From an uncultured Dehalococcoidia bacterium (lineage in GTDB: Bacteria; Chloroflexota; Dehalococcoidia; GIF9; UBA5629), in contig CALJTV010000025.1 of NCBI GenBank assembly GCA_937975645.1, positions 1 through 32,437 on the forward strand: a DNA stretch of 32,437 nucleotides. The letters are read 5' to 3'. Numbering within the stretch: the first letter of the stretch is position 1; each line of letters begins with the position of its first letter. The notes under the pieces are model-generated. The model had not been told where the DNA came from. It ran no database searches and worked only from the letters and a program-made list of their open reading frames with translations. Of the stretch, positions 8,615 through 15,612 are shown one piece after another. Both the position numbers and the translations under genes were made by a program.

Positions 8615-9580
8615 ATGAAAGCAATAGACGCTTATGCCAAGTTTGTCAGAGAAAATTATACCTACATAATTATAGCCACTCTAGTTATCGCCATAATAGT
8701 GGGACTGTTCACCGCCAAGCCCGGGCAGTTTATCCGCCAGTTCAACACTCCGCTCATCATAATTCTGATAGCAGCCATGAGCTTTACCATCACTTTTAGC
8801 AACTTAGGAGTAGCAGCCAGGAACTGGAAAGGGACCGTCCTTGGGCTGGCGCTGAACTTCCTCTTTGCTCCATTTCTGTGCTGGCTTTTAGCTCTATTGT
8901 TGCTACGAAGCTACCCCGACTTGGCAACTGGCCTGATTCTAATCGGCGTTGTCCCGTGTGCCGGAATGGCTATGATGTGGACAGGTCTCCTTAAAGGGGA
9001 CGTCCCTCTGGTCGTTGTGATCGAGGCAATCACTATGCTGCTGGCGCCGTTCGTCATCCCTCCCCTCATGTCCCTGTTTGCCGGCAGGTTTGTTACCATT
9101 GATGTCTGGGGGATGCTCACCAACCTCGTATATACCGTGCTCTTACCGGTGCTGGGTGCTATTGCCTTAAGAGAAGTCCTAGATAGGCGAGTTAATATTC
9201 AGCAGTACCTGCCACTAATGCCCGCAATATCCGCTACCATGGCTATTTTCCTCATGTTCATGGCGATAAACACGGCTATGCCATCTATTATGAAGAATAT
9301 CGACCTGGTAGCGCCTGTGGTGATATCTACCATACTGATTTTCCCCATCATGTTCATAGTCGCCTATCTGGTGAGCGTCAAACTCTTCCCCAGAGGCACA
9401 AATATAGCTGTTACTTACGCCTCAGGAATGAAGAATCTTCCACTCGCCATTGGCATAGCGGCAATGAGCTTTAAAAGCCTTGCGGCACTGCCCATAGCGG
9501 TGGCTTTTGCTTTTCAGATGTTGACCGCAGTCAGCTTTTACCAGCTATTCCGACGCGTTTTGACCGAAAAGGCAAGATAA
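8615..9580 (+). CDS. BASS-superfamily permease, ACR3-like (321 aa)
   Basis: Ten-helix membrane protein of the bile acid/Na+ symporter (BASS) superfamily. The motif GVVPCAGMAMMWTGLLKGD (residues 111-129) corresponds to the ACR3 arsenite permease signature that carries its essential cysteine, here Cys115. The C-terminal VTYASGMKNLPLAIGIA is typical for the superfamily. ACR3 proteins export As(III), but the rest of the sequence is divergent, so the substrate could be another metalloid, oxyanion or organic anion. ATG at 8615 was chosen because AAGGAGGG lies 7-8 nt upstream; an earlier in-frame TTG (8582) would overlap the previous gene and lacks a site. Together with the DGC and YuzD-like genes it forms a three-gene unit. 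Confidence 0.75.
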   Translation: MKAIDAYAKFVRENYTYIIIATLVIAIIVGLFTAKPGQFIRQFNTPLIIILIAAMSFTITFSNLGVAARNWKGTVLGLALNFLFAPFLCWLLALLLLRSYPDLATGLILIGVVPCAGMAMMWTGLLKGDVPLVVVIEAITMLLAPFVIPPLMSLFAGRFVTIDVWGMLTNLVYTVLLPVLGAIALREVLDRRVNIQQYLPLMPAISATMAIFLMFMAINTAMPSIMKNIDLVAPVVISTILIFPIMFIVAYLVSVKLFPRGTNIAVTYASGMKNLPLAIGIAAMSFKSLAALPIAVAFAFQMLTAVSFYQLFRRVLTEKAR

Positions 9581-9589
9581 TTTTTTAGA

Positions 9590-9880
9590 ATTAGAAGTCG
9601 AAGACGCTCAGGACCTGCTCCGGCGGTGCTGGTGGTAACACCGGCGGAATTTCTGGAAGCCTGGCAAAAGGGTGTGACAGCCCAAACGAAAGTGACGATT
9701 TCGCTTTTTCTCTGTCAGTGCCCGCACCTTTGCATATGCCTTATGCGTACTGCCGACTTCAAATTAGGCACCCTTTGTCGGCATAACTCGGTGTAACGAC
9801 ACCAGGGAACCAGCTCCCCCTGCGCTGGTGCTAGCCTCACCCCGGTAAGCTAGGACGATCTCCCCACCTCCTGCAGTGGC
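9590..9880 (-). pseudogene. Decayed minus-strand coding remnant
   Basis: After AGGAGGT (minus strand, just after the T-run) a protein-like frame runs IVLAYRGEASTSAGGAG and on to MPTKGA, then hits TAA, continues as FEVGSTHKAYAKVRALTEKK, and a different frame ends with FARLPEIPPVLPPAPPEQV and a stop near 9590. No ATG follows the ribosome binding site; the codon in the right place is ATC. The proline-rich end and the continuity across one stop and one frame change look like a broken small gene. I do not recognise the family. Chance cannot be excluded because the stretch is short. Confidence 0.35.
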
Positions 9881-9911
9881 AAAATAAAAAGCCCCTACCG
9901 GCAGAGCCAGT
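9881..9911 (-). terminator. Intrinsic terminator downstream of the riboswitch-like fold
   Basis: Minus-strand hairpin ACTGGC-TCT-GCCGGT (9897-9911), then AGGGGC and a T-rich run TTTTTATTTT (9881-9890). The 5' arm uses the same ACTGG bases needed for the outer aptamer stem, giving a classic either/or switch layout. Confidence 0.6.
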
Positions 9912-9972
9912 GGACGCTATCATCCCTCATCGGGCTGCTCGGGGACTTCTCCGGCGAACCTCATCGCCCTGA
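9907..9972 (-). ncRNA. Fluoride-riboswitch-like (crcB motif) fold, divergent or decayed
   Basis: On the minus strand the RNA would begin GGGCGAUGAGG, identical to the start of the Thermotoga fluoride aptamer as I remember it. Stem GGCG/CGCC (9965-9968 with 9953-9956) closes an 8-nt loop AUGAGGUU. Downstream UGAUAGCGUCCACUG resembles the conserved UGAUGGCCUCUACUG. The loop segment GAGGUU can pair with AGCGUC as the pseudoknot with one G-G mismatch, including a C-G to U-A covariation. Outer stem UCAG/CUGG (9969-9972 with 9907-9910) shares bases with the terminator hairpin that follows. Against it: the expected linchpin U is C, and the middle stem has an enlarged loop. No intact fluoride exporter follows. 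Confidence 0.42.
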
Positions 9973-9975
9973 TTC

Positions 9976-9981
9976 AATATA
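9976..9981 (-). promoter_or_regulatory. Possible -10 element for the minus-strand riboswitch-like RNA
   Basis: TATATT on the minus strand would start transcription near 9970, exactly at the first base of the fold. No good -35 hexamer is visible, so confidence is low. Confidence 0.3.
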
Positions 9982-10091
9982 CCACAAGACTAGATAGTGC
10001 ATCATTTATTCAGGCTTTTCCTTTATGGTGACCTATTACCATGGGAACAAAGTCTAATAAAAGTTTGTTCAAAGTCCACCCTCACCTCAGT

Positions 10092-10111
10092 CCTCTCCCT
10101 GGAGGGAGAGG
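10092..10111. repeat. Palindromic hairpin repeat, CCTCTCCCT/AGGGAGAGG
   Basis: Nine-base perfect inverted arms around GG. A related imperfect hairpin follows (CCTCTCTTCCACCGGGAGAGAG, 10116-10137). The same arms recur at 20554, 26014, 26074 and 26135, and in a longer version at 29831, always between genes. Confidence 0.75.
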
Positions 10112-10213
10112 AAGTCCTCTCTTCCACCGGGAGAGAGTTAGAGTGAGGGCAAAAGGCCGAATAAAAAAGACCGCTACTGCCAACACCCCACCTGAGCCAA
10201 CATGAACAGGGTA

Positions 10214-10242
10214 TTGTTGACCATCGCAAAAGATGGTATACT
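10214..10242 (+). promoter_or_regulatory. Promoter candidate for the Ig-like lipoprotein
   Basis: TTGTTG (10214-10219), a 17-nt spacer, and TATACT (10237-10242) with an upstream TGG giving an extended -10. It would produce a leader of about 180 nt before the lipoprotein start. Confidence 0.5.
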
Positions 10243-10350
10243 GAGGACAGGCATCAGCGACAGGCACAGAAAACGCGGTGGTGGGGACTCCAAGGGGACT
10301 ATTTCTAGAAGCCGCAGAGACGCTGACCGCTGACCTGGTACAACAGTGAG

Positions 10351-10380
10351 ACCGACCACCCCGTTCGGTGGTCGGTTCTG
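10351..10380 (+). promoter_or_regulatory. Perfect 10-bp hairpin in the lipoprotein leader (terminator or attenuator-like)
   Basis: ACCGACCACC (10351-10360) pairs perfectly with GGTGGTCGGT (10367-10376) over a 6-nt loop, followed by TCTGTTTTC. An upstream GGTGGT (10277-10282) could pair with the ACCACC of the 5' arm and disrupt the hairpin, an attenuator-like arrangement. No known riboswitch class was recognised. Confidence 0.45.
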
Positions 10381-10430
10381 TTTTCGGCGTTTCGTGTCCG
10401 TTGCTGAGAGCCGAGACAGGAGGTGCGACA

Positions 10431-11693
10431 ATGAAGAGGGCAGTACTTCTTTCCTTCCTCATTCTGATACTTGCCACGGCTATCAGCTTGTCAGCCTGCA
10501 AGGCACCGGCGGCAGCCAGCATGCCGGTGATCGAATCGTTCGAGGCAAGCCCGGCGACCGTCGCCGCCGGCGAGTCAGCAATGCTGAACTGGAAGGTGCC
10601 CGGCGCCACCGCGGTGAGCATCGACCAGGGTATCGGCTCAGTAGCGCTCACAGGCACCCGGGCGGTGGCACCCGCTGAGACCACCACCTATACGCTGACG
10701 GCATCAAGCGCCGCTGGCAGCGTGACCGCCACCACACAGGTGATAGTCTCGGGTACATCGGGTGCCCAACCACCCCAGCCACCAGCGCCAGGCAGTTTGC
10801 CGGTGGTCAACTATTTCACCGCCAGCCCCACTGTTGTGCCTGCCGGTGGCTCAGCCACGCTTAGCTGGAGTGTGACCAACGCCACCTCGGTAACCATCGA
10901 GCCCGGCGTGGGCACCTATGGCTCCAGCGGGAGCACCGTGGTCTTCCCACCAGGCAGCACCATCTATGCCCTCACCGCCACGAACTCCGCCGGCAGCGCC
11001 TCGGCGACAGCCACAGTCAACGTCCTCACAACCCCTGAGCCCCCGGTGGCCCCGTCATTTCGGGTGACCGATGTCAGCGCCAGTGTATCACCGACAAACA
11101 TCGCCACCACCTGTCCCAAGATTTTCACCTGCACGGTGACCATCACCGCCAACGGTCCCGGCACGGTCACTTATCGCTGGGAAAATAGCGATGGGGGCTA
11201 TTCCCCTACGCAGACAATGACCTTTAGCGCAGCGGGCTCACAAACAGCCTACAACGCCTGGGCACGGGATGCCACAGGTGACTACTGGGTGCGCGTCCGG
11301 GTGCTCACGCCGAACGAGCTCGTCTCCAACCAAGCAGGCTTCACCTTGACCTGCATCAAAATGCCCAAGCCCCCGATAACCCCCATTATTTTTCAGGTAA
11401 CAAACGTGGCGGTAGAGGTTGTTCCAGCCACCTACACAGGACCCTGCTTCTACACAAAGAAGTTCAAATGCAAGGTGACCATTACCACCAATGCCGCGGG
11501 CACGGTGAAATACAAATGGGTAAGGAGCGATGGCGAGTCTGCAGAACAGACAATGGTCTTCTCCAGCGCCGGCTCCCAAACAGCGGAGACGTCCTGGAAC
11601 CCGCCTAAGGGAATCGCTTCCATACGTGTGGAGACGACCTCACCCAATAAAGTTGTATCCAACATAGTACTTGTCCAGAACAACTGTCAATAA
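10431..11693 (+). CDS. Lipoprotein with Ig-like beta-sandwich repeats (420 aa)
   Basis: A lipoprotein signal ends in a lipobox LSAC (Cys23), so the mature protein is probably anchored on the outer face of the membrane. Two related repeats follow (about residues 31-105 and 122-199), each reading PVxxxFxASPxxVxAGxSAxLxW and ending in TYTLTASSAAGSV or IYALTATNSAGSA: Ig-like or PKD-like sandwiches. Two further related domains (FRVTDVSASVSP and FQVTNVAVEVVP) each carry an early cysteine pair plus a final cysteine. No catalytic motif is seen; binding or a structural surface role is likely. ATG at 10431 follows ACAGGAGGT. Higher GC than the permease cluster upstream. Confidence 0.8.
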   Translation: MKRAVLLSFLILILATAISLSACKAPAAASMPVIESFEASPATVAAGESAMLNWKVPGATAVSIDQGIGSVALTGTRAVAPAETTTYTLTASSAAGSVTATTQVIVSGTSGAQPPQPPAPGSLPVVNYFTASPTVVPAGGSATLSWSVTNATSVTIEPGVGTYGSSGSTVVFPPGSTIYALTATNSAGSASATATVNVLTTPEPPVAPSFRVTDVSASVSPTNIATTCPKIFTCTVTITANGPGTVTYRWENSDGGYSPTQTMTFSAAGSQTAYNAWARDATGDYWVRVRVLTPNELVSNQAGFTLTCIKMPKPPITPIIFQVTNVAVEVVPATYTGPCFYTKKFKCKVTITTNAAGTVKYKWVRSDGESAEQTMVFSSAGSQTAETSWNPPKGIASIRVETTSPNKVVSNIVLVQNNCQ

Positions 11694-11760
11694 GCCGGTA
11701 CTGGCGTCACACGGTAACCCGCTGTTGCCCAGGAAAAACATATGTGCACCGGCTCTCCGG

Positions 11761-11777
11761 GCAGGCTTCTAGCCTGC
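11761..11777. other. Hairpin over the DUF2207 stop codon between convergent genes
   Basis: GCAGGCT and AGCCTGC form a 7-bp stem with a 3-nt loop, spanning the TAG stop of the DUF2207 gene. No T-run follows on either strand, so termination is uncertain. Confidence 0.35.
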
Positions 11778-13595
11778 ACCACCACCGCCCCTACTCCCCG
11801 TGCCCCTGCCCCCGCCGGAAAAGCTGCTCTGCACCATGCCCACCATGCTATTGAAAGCACTGGAGATAGAACTCAGCGACGGCGGCGATGGAGATATGTT
11901 GATATTACCGATGGTTACACCGTCACTATTATAGCTACCCACATAGAACCAGCCAGGTGCTGGGGCTTCAAGGCTGCTGAACCGCTTCACCCAGCCCCGT
12001 GAGATGCCGAAGACCACGGCATAGCAAAAATAAGAGTCCCAGTGGTCCAGGCTATCAGCGGATAGCTGCCTGTCCTTTACCATCTTTTTGAGGTATTTGC
12101 CGAAGGCTTTCCATTGCGCTGCCTCCACGGCACCCGTCTCGGTGCGCCTGGTCAAGCCCGTCGCCAGAAGGAGCGCTGCTACCCCGATGAGGAGGAGCGC
12201 AGCGAAGGGGACAAAGACCATCTCAGCGTACCTGCCCAAGAACAGGAACGTCGGTACACCGAAAAACACGGCGAGAAAGCTGAGTATTATCCCCGGAACA
12301 CGGAGGCGCCTGATTGACTTTGAAGGCTCCTCTTCAAAAAGTCCCTGCCTCACCGCCTCCTGCTCCAACTTCTCGCTGAACTCTTGGAGTAACTGGCGGA
12401 GGTGCCTGCTCTGCCTGGAAAAGAGTTCGCCTTCGGGACTGGCAAGTGTCTCCACCAACAGCCTTTCGAAGGGAAACTTAGCACCATGTTTACCCTTAAC
12501 AATAAGCAGGTCCTTCTCAGTACCAAACCAGCGCCGCTTTTCTGTCTGCACTATCTGCAGCACGCCCCGGTGTGCCAGATGGAAGATGGTAGCCACCATG
12601 TCCGCGGGGCGGACGTGCCCGTAGACGAGCAGCCCCACCAGCCCCGGTGATAATTCACTCGGCGGCGAATACTGATGGGCGGGCACTTCAACTCTAGGTA
12701 AACTCCCCCTCCTGGCGAAGGCACGCCGTATCCACATAGCGCCCACCAGCGGCACAAGAATTAAGCCAAACAGTGTCAGAGCTAGGTTTACCACCGGTTT
12801 CACCCTGGCATCGTACGCCTCCTTTTTCTCCAGCCTCGCCTGCCATGATGGCGGCACACCGCTGACGATGCCATGGGGGAAGGATATGCTGATTTCTAAC
12901 CCCTCAGCGGGCTCCAGCCTGCCGGTGACAAATGCTATGGTCGAACCGTCCATCATCTTCTTGGCAGCGGGTACACCGTACGTAGATATCACCAGCTGGT
13001 CGGTGGGCACCGGCGTGGGCAGGTGGACAGTAACCCTGCTGAAAGAGATATAGGTATCGCGGTCAGCGAAAATCGGCTTCCAATAAAGCTGATCTGCAGT
13101 AGCATAAATGCGCAAAGCACCACGCACCCGGTACCTCAGCGCTATAGTGCGGGTAGCATTCTCCGTCCGCGGGAACCACCAGGCGACCCAGAACTGGTCA
13201 CCGTGCCTCCAGGTGGCATAGGCATAATTGTCTCCGCCCGGCGAACCGCCCTTCTCCCGCCTGATATCTATCCAGTGCCTGACCTCCGGGTTCAGCTCGT
13301 ACTTTCGGTCACCTTCCCAGACCTCCACATCCTCGATCGACTCCAACCTATCAGTGGGTATTGAGCGATAGCCGTAATGGAAATCGCCGGAGGTAAAGGC
13401 AAAAGCCAGTTTCTCGGTTATCAGTAAGTCCGAGTTGCCCAGAATACTGATATCAACGTCTACCGACTGGTAGTGGTAAGCCTTGGTGGCTGCCTGACAA
13501 ACGCCGACAACTAACGCCAGCACCAGAAAAGCAGCCAACACTGCTACTATAGGCAGCACACTGCCTTTCGAGTCAGCACCCCTTGTTACAGACAT
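11769..13595 (-). CDS. DUF2207 membrane protein (608 aa)
   Basis: Matches the DUF2207 family: an N-terminal signal or anchor helix (about residues 12-34), a large extracytoplasmic beta-rich domain starting AYHYQSVDVDISILGNSDLLITE, a membrane helix near residues 270-288 (LALTLFGLILVPLVGAMW), a cytoplasmic domain rich in charged residues, two close helices near 450-500, and a C-terminal tail with a glycine-rich end (GGGRGTGSRGGGGAG), as is common in this family. Function is unknown. ATG at 13595 is preferred over an in-frame ATG at 13670 because the signal helix then sits at the N-terminus. It is convergent with the lipoprotein and divergent from the HpaB/AbfD-family gene. Confidence 0.82.
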   Translation of the reverse strand: MSVTRGADSKGSVLPIVAVLAAFLVLALVVGVCQAATKAYHYQSVDVDISILGNSDLLITEKLAFAFTSGDFHYGYRSIPTDRLESIEDVEVWEGDRKYELNPEVRHWIDIRREKGGSPGGDNYAYATWRHGDQFWVAWWFPRTENATRTIALRYRVRGALRIYATADQLYWKPIFADRDTYISFSRVTVHLPTPVPTDQLVISTYGVPAAKKMMDGSTIAFVTGRLEPAEGLEISISFPHGIVSGVPPSWQARLEKKEAYDARVKPVVNLALTLFGLILVPLVGAMWIRRAFARRGSLPRVEVPAHQYSPPSELSPGLVGLLVYGHVRPADMVATIFHLAHRGVLQIVQTEKRRWFGTEKDLLIVKGKHGAKFPFERLLVETLASPEGELFSRQSRHLRQLLQEFSEKLEQEAVRQGLFEEEPSKSIRRLRVPGIILSFLAVFFGVPTFLFLGRYAEMVFVPFAALLLIGVAALLLATGLTRRTETGAVEAAQWKAFGKYLKKMVKDRQLSADSLDHWDSYFCYAVVFGISRGWVKRFSSLEAPAPGWFYVGSYNSDGVTIGNINISPSPPSLSSISSAFNSMVGMVQSSFSGGGRGTGSRGGGGAG

Positions 13596-13744
13596 CGCTT
13601 TCTGCCAGCTATGATACCACACCAAGCTAAAACAGTCATTGACTGCCCCCGAGCCAGCGGGAGCCTCCACTTACTTTTGGCAAGATCTCAGCCTCCCACC
13701 GGGGCTGTATCTCCGTCCGGATGGATTGCCGCAGGCTTACCCTG

Positions 13745-13750
13745 TATAAT
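13745..13750 (+). promoter_or_regulatory. Candidate -10 for the HpaB/AbfD-family gene
   Basis: A perfect TATAAT preceded directly by TG lies 83 nt before the start. The best -35-like sequence (TTGCCG, 13726) is too close, so this is tentative. Confidence 0.3.
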
Positions 13751-13832
13751 TTCAGCCAAGGGCAGCCCGCGGCTTTCTACCTCTTTGCACCGCTCGGGAG
13801 CCGGTGGGCAAAAAACAAAGGGAGGTGAACTC

Positions 13833-15380
13833 ATGATCCGCACTGTAGAACAGTACTTGGAGAGCCTTCGTGACGGCAGGGTGATCTATTGCCTCGGGGA
13901 GAGGGTGAAGGACGTCACCACCCATCCCGTGCTGCGGAGGATAGTACAAGGCGGCGCTATGGACTGGGTGGTCACCAACCACCCGGAGACACGCCCCCTG
14001 TTCGTCGCCAAGAACGAAGAGGGTGAGGATGTCCATTTTCTCTGGATCCCGCCCAAGAGCAGGGAAGACCTGTTGAGGCGACGGGAGATTTATATCTGGG
14101 CAAGCCGGTTCGGCGGCGTTGCCCTGCACTGCATGGGCGTTGATGGTCTGGCAGCCTTGACTGTGCTGGCAGCCAGGGTGGACAAAGCCATGGGCACCCA
14201 TTACTCCGAGCGCGTGGCGGCCTACCGCAAGTATATCCAGAAGACCGATATCGGGCTCACCACCGCCCAGACTGATGTCAAGGGTGACAGGGGACTGCAC
14301 CCCTCAAAGCAGGTGCAGCACAAGGACTTCTATGTCCGGGTGGTGGACAAGAACAAGGACGGCATCATCGTCCGCGGCTGCAAGTACCATATCAGCTCCA
14401 CACCTTGTGCCAACGAGGCTTTCGTTATCCCCTGCCGCACCCACGGCGAGGAGGACAAAGACTATGCTGTAGCCTTCGCCACGCCGCTCAATGCCAAGGG
14501 CATCACCCTCATCTGCGCCGACCCCGAGATCAGAGGTCCCAGCACCGAGGAGACCTTCTGGGACGCACCCCTCGCTTCCAGGCACGGCGTCGGCGATGGC
14601 GAGTGCATGATAGTGTTCGATGATGTCTTCGTCCCCTGGGAACGGGTATTCCTCTGTGGCGAATGGCAGTTCTCCAGGGACATCGCCTACCTGTTCGCCA
14701 CCTTCCACAGGTTGTTCGCCTGCTGCCGTATGGTGCCGATGATGGAGCAGCTCACCGGCGCCGCCGCGCTAATGGCTGAGTACAACGGTCTGGAGAAGTA
14801 CACCCACGTCCGTGACAAGCTTTCCTGGATGGTGCAGGTCACCGAGGCTTTCAAAGCCTTAAGTTGGGCAGCCTGCATGTTCCCGGAGAAGGAGCCAGAC
14901 GCGGACTTGGTGATCCCTAACCAGCTCTATACCAACATCGCCAAATTTATGTATGCCGACAACTTCCACGAGATGTGCAAGATCGCTCAGGACATCTGTG
15001 GCGGCATTGCCGCCGACCCCATCGCCTACCGCGACTGGGCAAATCCTGAGGAGCGCGAGTACATCGAAAAGTACCTTGCGGGCAAAGCCGGCATACCCAC
15101 AGAGCACAGGCTGAAGGCGATAAGGCTGGTGCACGACATCACCGGCGGCAGGCACCTCACCCACCAGATACACGCCGAGGGCTCGCTGGCGGCGCAGAAA
15201 ATGATGTTCTACGCCAACGCCAACTGGAACATGTATAAAGCCGCCGCCATGAGGGTGGCTAACATACCGGGATGGGAGGAAAAAGACCCGTCTCAGGCGA
15301 AGCTGATGGACCTTGGTCGCGAGGCTGCATCAAAGATGCCGCCTATAGACACGAGCTACAGGGTCGCAGCCAAAGCCTAG
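13833..15380 (+). CDS. 4-hydroxyphenylacetate 3-hydroxylase / 4-hydroxybutyryl-CoA dehydratase family protein (515 aa)
   Basis: Belongs to the HpaB/AbfD superfamily of FAD proteins with an acyl-CoA dehydrogenase fold. TDVKGDRGLHPS (residues 147-158) resembles the AbfD form of the motif more than that of the HpaB monooxygenases. AbfD (4-hydroxybutyryl-CoA dehydratase) binds its [4Fe-4S] cluster with Cys99, Cys103, His292 and Cys299. Here Cys100 (in LHCMGVD) aligns with Cys103, His292 is kept (FHRLFACC) and Cys297/298 lie nearby, but the Cys99 position is a valine. So three of four ligands may remain. The start has GGGAGGTG 6 nt upstream. An acyl-CoA dehydratase-like role fits the neighbouring dehydrogenases; the exact reaction is unknown. 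Confidence 0.8.
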   Translation: MIRTVEQYLESLRDGRVIYCLGERVKDVTTHPVLRRIVQGGAMDWVVTNHPETRPLFVAKNEEGEDVHFLWIPPKSREDLLRRREIYIWASRFGGVALHCMGVDGLAALTVLAARVDKAMGTHYSERVAAYRKYIQKTDIGLTTAQTDVKGDRGLHPSKQVQHKDFYVRVVDKNKDGIIVRGCKYHISSTPCANEAFVIPCRTHGEEDKDYAVAFATPLNAKGITLICADPEIRGPSTEETFWDAPLASRHGVGDGECMIVFDDVFVPWERVFLCGEWQFSRDIAYLFATFHRLFACCRMVPMMEQLTGAAALMAEYNGLEKYTHVRDKLSWMVQVTEAFKALSWAACMFPEKEPDADLVIPNQLYTNIAKFMYADNFHEMCKIAQDICGGIAADPIAYRDWANPEEREYIEKYLAGKAGIPTEHRLKAIRLVHDITGGRHLTHQIHAEGSLAAQKMMFYANANWNMYKAAAMRVANIPGWEEKDPSQAKLMDLGREAASKMPPIDTSYRVAAKA

Positions 15381-15433
15381 CGTACCAGCCTCGACCCCTT
15401 CGGGAGCAACACTCGGCTCCTCCCGCAATGTCT

Positions 15434-15462
15434 TTGACACCGCGGGGGGAGCTGTCTACAAT
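15434..15462 (+). promoter_or_regulatory. Consensus sigma70-type promoter upstream of the acyl-CoA dehydrogenase pair
   Basis: TTGACA (15434-15439), a 17-nt spacer, TACAAT (15457-15462). Transcription would begin near 15469, leaving a leader of about 145 nt before the first dehydrogenase. Confidence 0.7.
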
Positions 15463-15612
15463 AAGGCGGGAATTCCACTAGCCAGATTTCACGGGGCAGC
15501 CACTTCTCCCTCATCTGGTCGTGCTCCGAGGAAGGGGGTGAAAAAGGACTCTGAACTCAAGGCAGGTCAGTGATGGAATTGTAATTTCAGGAAGGAGGTC
15601 TTGATCGGTAAT

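Larger units (their letters stand above)
9581..10430. other. 850-nt region without an intact gene
   Basis: Contains, from left to right: minus-strand decayed frames (9590-9880), a minus-strand terminator and riboswitch-like fold (9881-9981), an AT-rich stretch, a palindromic hairpin repeat (10092-10111), and a plus-strand promoter with a structured leader for the lipoprotein (10214-10430). Long open frames crossing 10082-10687 look like shadows of the lipoprotein gene and leader. Confidence 0.6.

Noticed and set aside
10082..10687. 201-codon minus-strand open frame across the lipoprotein leader
   Set aside because: Overlaps the signal peptide region of a well-supported plus-strand gene and has repeat-derived sequence at its end; no family match.
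12088..12624. 178-codon plus-strand frame inside the DUF2207 gene
   Set aside because: Antisense to a clear family member; Arg/Ser/Pro-rich shadow composition.
13611..13832. N-terminal extension of the HpaB/AbfD-family protein
   Set aside because: The extension has no homology-like content, and the ATG at 13833 has a strong ribosome binding site and matches the family start.
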